Below the pieces are notes generated by a model, which saw nothing but the letters and a program-made list of their open reading frames with translations, ran no database searches and was not told the origin of the DNA. DNA of 21,781 bases from a virus. The translations under genes and the position numbers were made by a program. Shown piece by piece: positions 18,008-21,781 of the stretch (positions are counted from its first letter, which is position 1; every line of letters starts with the position of its first letter). The stretch covers positions 1 through 21,781 of IMG/VR virus record IMGVR_UViG_3300021402_000023; one strand, written 5' to 3'.

Positions 18008-18500
18008 GATATAAAACTACCGGAACAAGGAACGAAGCAAGAGCTAGAGCACCAATTAATCGACTCTGGGAGTTTTCTAACTTCTCAACTCGTGCACTAA
18101 TTCCCTTATCGACACTCCCTGCCCATTCATATATTGTCTTTATCTCAGAAGCGTGAGTCTTAGCTAATGTCTCGGCGCTAAACTGAGTGTCATGGCGAAT
18201 GGTCCCTAGGTCTTGAGCTACACGGTCTTTAAAGCTTTCGAACGTCTCGCGTTGTAAGAAGAGGTTTGCTTGGTCTGTCAGAGTTCTGCGGAATTCATTA
18301 ACACTATCAAACCTCTTCTCAGTTGCTACTTCGGCTTTGGTTACAGCTTTCTCAGCAGCGGTGAGAGCTGCAACATTCATCTTATCAGCAGCAGCTAACG
18401 CGACATCTGTTGCACTTTTCTGGTCGTCGAATCGGCGATCGACATACTCCTTTAACGTGACTATAGTCCAAAATTGGGATGCCGAACCGTTTTCAGGCAC
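17991..18500 (-). CDS. Coiled-coil protein with C-terminal membrane anchor (lysis region)
   Basis: This 169-residue protein has a GTG start at 18500, 8 bp after the holin-candidate stop, with AGGAT upstream. Residues 15-60 contain 'VTLKEYVDRRFDDQ' and Ala-rich heptads; the middle is a long coiled coil (VATEKRFDSVNEFRRTL, RVEKLENSQS). Residues about 148-166 are one transmembrane helix followed by EHR. I recall this as a widespread uncharacterised phage family near lysis and tail genes. A spanin-like or holin-accessory role is possible, but no lipobox or partner frame was found. Confidence 0.7.
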   Translation of the reverse strand: MPENGSASQFWTIVTLKEYVDRRFDDQKSATDVALAAADKMNVAALTAAEKAVTKAEVATEKRFDSVNEFRRTLTDQANLFLQRETFESFKDRVAQDLGTIRHDTQFSAETLAKTHASEIKTIYEWAGSVDKGISARVEKLENSQSRLIGALALASFLVPVVLYLIEHR

Positions 18501-18508
18501 ACTTTATC

Positions 18509-18733
18509 CTATCGGAGGCGGAGAATTGCTTCTTCGGTCTGGGGCTTAGTACCGCCGGTTACATTCTTGTCCTTGGCGGTGATGCCGATTAGAACCGCTG
18601 ATAAGGCAGTACCGACAATTCCAAATTCGTTTGCTTCAGGGGTTATACCCTGGGAGAGTGCAGTATAGATATTTACGAGGGCACCTATAAGCGCTGGGAG
18701 CGTGCTTACTGTGGTTTGCCAATTCTTAATCAT
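18509..18733 (-). CDS. Probable holin
   Basis: This 74-residue protein starts with an ATGA overlap on the endolysin stop and a good AGGAG site. It has two hydrophobic stretches, residues about 10-27 (TLPALIGALVNIYTALSQ) and 37-52 (FGIVGTALSAVLIGIT), followed by AKDKNVTGG. I recall that sequence at the second membrane exit of many small phage holins. The tail is charged. The order endolysin then holin, both leftward, fits a lysis cassette. The holin call is by size, topology and context. Confidence 0.72.
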   Translation of the reverse strand: MIKNWQTTVSTLPALIGALVNIYTALSQGITPEANEFGIVGTALSAVLIGITAKDKNVTGGTKPQTEEAILRLR

Positions 18734-19434
18734 TGCTTTACTCCTGTAATTGAGGCGAGTTCCTTAGCTATAAGCTGGGCTATAGCCGCTGGGTCTAGCC
18801 CAGGTACACCAGTTGTTGGTGTAGTAGTGCTCTGTGGCGCCGTTATTGTAGATATATGCTGCATAAATCCCTTAACGAGTCCGGATAGTAAAGACTCAAT
18901 TATAGGGACAAAAATTTGTTCAAGGGCAGTGGCTATAGCCGGATCGATAGGAAGCATAGTTGGAACTCCAATAGTTGGGGGTTGAGGTATTGGTGGCTGA
19001 GCCGGTATTTGAGGCCGTGCCGATTGTAAAATTCCCATAGCATCTCCTGCGTATTTAATACGAGTATCTAGTACACGTCCCTCAATCGATGGCCGCTCGA
19101 ACACATCGACGAAGTTAGCAGTTAGTGTAGCTAGAGACTTGGTCCCGGCTCGAAGGTCAGCCTCTAGCGCTTTATAGTCACGTTTAAGCTCGTGGATAGT
19201 GAACGCCGCTTGGGCCTTAAGCGTATCCCAATTCGGTACTGCTTGAAGCTCAACGAGCCGCTCGGCCCTCCATTGTAACGCTCCATCTGAGCCATGGTCT
19301 TTAGGCCCTGTCGTAGTGGGTAAACACATATTCTCCTGTGTTGCATTACCAACGATCGCTGCTGCTGAGACTAGGGGATAGCCAGCAGCGATAAACCACC
19401 CACCGAACTCGGCTTGTCGTTCTCTTAAACCCAT
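18730..19434 (-). CDS. Endolysin, phage-tail-lysozyme (Phage_lysozyme2) type
   Basis: This 234-residue protein starts directly after the stop of the preceding 28-codon gene (TGAATG) behind GGAGG. Residues 1-115 follow the phage-tail-lysozyme pattern: GGWFIAAGYPLVSAAAIVGNATQEN, with the candidate catalytic Glu34, then GSDGALQWRAERLVEL and a helical end (FTIHELKRDY...FVDVFERPS). The C-terminal 100 residues are a Pro-rich linker plus Ala/Ile/Leu-rich helices, possibly membrane-active. No signal peptide is seen at the N-terminus, so export would depend on the holin. It should cleave peptidoglycan at the end of infection; a virion-associated role is also possible. Confidence 0.8.
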   Translation of the reverse strand: MGLRERQAEFGGWFIAAGYPLVSAAAIVGNATQENMCLPTTTGPKDHGSDGALQWRAERLVELQAVPNWDTLKAQAAFTIHELKRDYKALEADLRAGTKSLATLTANFVDVFERPSIEGRVLDTRIKYAGDAMGILQSARPQIPAQPPIPQPPTIGVPTMLPIDPAIATALEQIFVPIIESLLSGLVKGFMQHISTITAPQSTTTPTTGVPGLDPAAIAQLIAKELASITGVKQ

Positions 19435-19521
19435 TCAAAACCTCCAAACCAAGATAAGAATCATGATGCCAACGCCAGATAGAAAGATTAAGAAGTCTGC
19501 TATAGAGAATGGCTGCTTCAT
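19435..19521 (-). CDS. 28-residue membrane microprotein in the lysis cassette
   Basis: The ATG at 19521 has a perfect GGAGG seven to eleven nt upstream, placed in the end of the previous gene. The frame stops right at the endolysin start (TGAATG). Residues 7-27 are one transmembrane helix (IADFLIFLSGVGIMILILVW). Tight packing between two lysis-region genes supports it. It may modulate the holin or be an additional pinholin-type peptide; this is speculation. Confidence 0.6.
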   Translation of the reverse strand: MKQPFSIADFLIFLSGVGIMILILVWRF

Positions 19522-19522
19522 T

Positions 19523-19759
19523 TTAACCTCCAGTTATAGCAAAAGGCGGGCAGAAGTGCCAGAAGAAGTGTACTGCTAGACCTCCAGCAAATACTCCGCA
19601 GAACCAAATACTCATCGGCCATATAGAGCCTATTAAGGCTATAATTTGGCTCAGGGTATTGATTCTAGCCGGGTGCTTGAAAGCTTCACCCTCGACTATC
19701 GCGAAGAATGCGATAGCACCGACTAGACCAAGTAACCAAATTAAATCTCCAGTTATCAT
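19523..19759 (-). CDS. Two-helix membrane protein, lysis region
   Basis: The start is ATG 19759, which overlaps the stop of the large virion gene (ATGA) behind GGAGAGG; a longer frame to 19837 would run into that gene. The 78-residue product has two hydrophobic helices, about residues 6-20 (LIWLLGLVGAIAFFAIV) and 37-64 (IIALIGSIWPMSIWFCGVFAGGLAVHFFW). It could be a second holin or antiholin, since it lies just upstream of the endolysin. Not recognised. Confidence 0.65.
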   Translation of the reverse strand: MITGDLIWLLGLVGAIAFFAIVEGEAFKHPARINTLSQIIALIGSIWPMSIWFCGVFAGGLAVHFFWHFCPPFAITGG

Positions 19760-21781
19760 TTTCCTCTCCACCATTGTTCGGCTGTAGGGCTGTGGCCAGC
19801 CAAGGTTCCATACCGTAGCCCTGTAACCCATCCCCATGGACCTTGAGGGTGTTGATCGCCGACGTGGGTTCCGTAGACGAATTGCCCAGCCTTGCCAGCA
19901 GCGAGTGGGAAACCACCAAGCAAGCCAGCGAAGCCTGCGGAGTCTTTGATAATTTTACTTGCTTGTTCCTTACTCATCTTCTGCCGTTGGGTACTCGTCT
20001 TCCAGGTGTCCTTGAATATATCTCCAAGCTCATGGAATGCTGTTGAGTAAAGCCCTAAGGCTGGGTCCCTACCCTCGATCATCCAGTTAGCGACGTCTCT
20101 AGCAACGAGCCAACTTGAAGATAAGTCCTTCCCAAGGATCGCTGCGTACTTCTTCGCCTTAGAGTCATCTGGTTTAAACTGAATTGGGCTCACGAGTTGT
20201 TCTATAATCGCTGGGGCAAGTATAGTGGCGAACGTCCCAGCCGAGACTGGAACTATGGCCTTCTTAGCCTCGTCCCAAGTGAACTGCTTTGTAACGCCAA
20301 GGGCGTCTCCAGCTTTCCATACGAGCTCAGCTTGGCGATTAAGCATAGTGTTAAAGAAGGTGTAGTAGTAGGTCAGGGCAGATGGAAGCTGTCGCTGGAA
20401 TGCGGATTGGTTTGTGATCGCGCTAGAACCGTGGGCTCGACGAACTGCACGATTTGCTAGGAACATAGCGTCTCCTTCGGACTTACCTTCTCCTAGAGCT
20501 TTATAGTAAGCGGCTAAGCTTGTCGGCACGGCAGAGATCATGTCGCTTAAGGCAACTGGCTTTGCTCCCCACTGAGCTATACGCTGCCGCCAATTTCCCA
20601 AGCTCTCTCCAGGGATGAATTCACCCGAGGTACCGGTGAGTGTCTCCATCCAGTTTCGGTCTCGGTTAGCAATTTCTTCAAACTTACTCTTAGCGAACTC
20701 CCAATTACGCTGTCCAGTTTCTTCATTGATTGAGAACATACTCTTGAAGGTGTTTAGGAATCGAACAGGACCAACCTCGTTCATAGATAAGACTAGTGCA
20801 GTTGGAAAGTGCTTCTCAACTGTACCGATATTAAATCCGATTAGACTTGTAGCTATATTCTTCTGAGCAGCTTTTACTAGCCGAGATAATGCATCTGGAG
20901 CTTCGGTATTAGAGACGTTGGCTACGTCTCTAAGGTATGGCTTCAAAAGGTCCGCATATTCCTTACCCTGATACCTTGTAATAGCAGTACGGATATCGTC
21001 GTCGTAGAATAACTTTGCCGCATTCAGTATCGCTGGTCTCATGGCAATATCGTGGGCGATCTGTCCAATTCGACTTGCCATCGGGTCGAGTTCAAGCTGA
21101 AGCGGCGCATAGGCTCCAGTGCGCTCTTGAGCGTAGCCATCCCACGTCGTAGCTCGAATAAACCCTTCACCAAGTAGACCTTCCTTCACACTCTTCGCTG
21201 ACTGCTTCTGAGCTATCTTCATTACAGGATAGTAACCACCGTCATACGTACCGAATTTAGTCTGGATAGGAGGTACCTCAAGACTTTTAGCGCCGACACC
21301 ATCTAAACTTCGACGCATCCGCTGAGCTGGTACCCACAGCTCAGTCTTGAATAAATCCCAAATCTTCTGGCACCAATCCCAATCGTCCTTCGTAGCATTG
21401 TCATCAATCCACTTAAGGATTATATCTTCTTTAAGACCGTGGCCTTGAGCAAGGTAGGTTAGATTTGAGAGCCGACCTCCACGAGAGCCTGTATTTAGCA
21501 TTACAGCTAGTAGATTAGACCGATCAAAGGTATGAAGATCACCACCAACCATATCTCTGAATAGTGGATTAAAGACTGGAGCCTCCATATCACCTTTGTA
21601 AGATTTATATACCTCCCCTAGCTTCTTAGCTAGGTCTCGCTTAGTTATATTCTCATCGCTAGCAGCTTCAATGAGAGGTCGAATACCATACTGTGTCCAA
21701 ACTCCAAACGGATCATTCTTATCCCAGTGGTTGAAGATAGTCTCTAGCTGTAGAGACTTCGCTAAAGCCGTTCGAGGTAAG
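19756..21781 (-). CDS. C-terminal part of a large virion protein, 5'-truncated
   Basis: The frame is open to the right edge (21,780 is the last full codon base), so the first ATG at 21588 is internal, not the start. About 674 residues are visible. The sequence resembles the C-terminal half of very long phage virion proteins of the large-polyvalent-protein or internal-virion type: long helical segments, Trp-rich stretches, two hydrophobic segments near the end (FATILAPAIIEQLV and GFAGLLGGFPLAAG) and no enzyme motif seen. Such proteins sit inside podovirus heads and enter the host with the DNA. Its place ahead of the lysis genes suits the end of a structural operon. The class is inferred from length, composition and position. 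Confidence 0.65.
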   Translation of the reverse strand, partial: LPRTALAKSLQLETIFNHWDKNDPFGVWTQYGIRPLIEAASDENITKRDLAKKLGEVYKSYKGDMEAPVFNPLFRDMVGGDLHTFDRSNLLAVMLNTGSRGGRLSNLTYLAQGHGLKEDIILKWIDDNATKDDWDWCQKIWDLFKTELWVPAQRMRRSLDGVGAKSLEVPPIQTKFGTYDGGYYPVMKIAQKQSAKSVKEGLLGEGFIRATTWDGYAQERTGAYAPLQLELDPMASRIGQIAHDIAMRPAILNAAKLFYDDDIRTAITRYQGKEYADLLKPYLRDVANVSNTEAPDALSRLVKAAQKNIATSLIGFNIGTVEKHFPTALVLSMNEVGPVRFLNTFKSMFSINEETGQRNWEFAKSKFEEIANRDRNWMETLTGTSGEFIPGESLGNWRQRIAQWGAKPVALSDMISAVPTSLAAYYKALGEGKSEGDAMFLANRAVRRAHGSSAITNQSAFQRQLPSALTYYYTFFNTMLNRQAELVWKAGDALGVTKQFTWDEAKKAIVPVSAGTFATILAPAIIEQLVSPIQFKPDDSKAKKYAAILGKDLSSSWLVARDVANWMIEGRDPALGLYSTAFHELGDIFKDTWKTSTQRQKMSKEQASKIIKDSAGFAGLLGGFPLAAGKAGQFVYGTHVGDQHPQGPWGWVTGLRYGTLAGHSPTAEQWWRGK

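Noticed and set aside
17980-18060. Bidirectional terminator between convergent genes
   Set aside because: Expected at this position, but no stem-loop with a T-run was found; the two coding ends overlap by 17 bp.
19756-21588. Taking ATG at 21588 as the start of the large minus-strand gene
   Set aside because: The frame stays open with coding-like sequence to the window edge and no ribosome binding site is evident before 21588, so the gene is truncated.

Overview
The window looks like one arm of a lytic tailed double-stranded DNA phage (Caudoviricetes, probably podovirus-like) of a Gram-negative host. Two transcription units converge near 18,000. Everything from 1 to 18,007 reads rightward and holds early and replication genes. 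Everything from 17,991 to the right edge reads leftward and holds the end of the late block: a large virion protein followed by lysis genes. There are no rRNA or tRNA genes, no CRISPR array, no integrase and no insertion sequence. A rhizobial or other alphaproteobacterial host is a guess. It rests on the style of the Tat-like N-terminus of the beta-helix protein at 4801-6198, which I associate with that group from memory.

Region 1 (1-4475) is an early region of small unrecognised proteins. Many starts overlap the previous stop in an ATGA arrangement, and a consensus sigma70-type promoter lies at 1172-1200. Its three larger gaps are full of RNA secondary structure: a leader at 2441-2575 with two mutually exclusive folds, a long stem at 3260-3366, and two tandem copies of a two-hairpin element at 4264-4459. 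In that last element the linkers are conserved while the stems differ but stay paired. It is the best candidate here for an undescribed functional element.

Region 2 (4476-8841) contains a beta-helix surface protein with a Tat-like N-terminus, then a run of about 13 tightly coupled small genes. These include membrane microproteins, a ribbon-helix-helix candidate and a tandem Myb/SANT-like protein. Two otherwise unrelated proteins (4476-4814 and 8118-8351) end in the same peptide, kept at the protein level while nearly all codons differ.

Region 3 (8834-18,007) is the replication and recombination module: a RecB/Cas4-like PD-(D/E)XK nuclease with four iron-sulphur-type cysteines, a RecA-like (Sak4-type) ATPase, a probable ssDNA-binding partner, a uracil-DNA-glycosylase-like/3'-5' exonuclease protein, a family A DNA polymerase, and a DUF3987-like helicase/ATPase. 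The polymerase is split. Exonuclease motifs I and II are on one protein, and motif III with the polymerase domain is on another, about 790 bp downstream. The interval carries small genes and a clear scar of an unequal recombination event: a 28-bp direct repeat, plus a diverged copy of the polymerase start fused to the end of a neighbouring gene.

Region 4 (minus strand, 17,991-21,781) holds the C-terminal part of a large virion protein that runs off the right edge, then two small membrane proteins, a phage-lysozyme-type endolysin, a holin candidate and a coiled-coil protein with a C-terminal membrane anchor. Many genes of 22-56 codons were found by reading stop/start overlaps directly.
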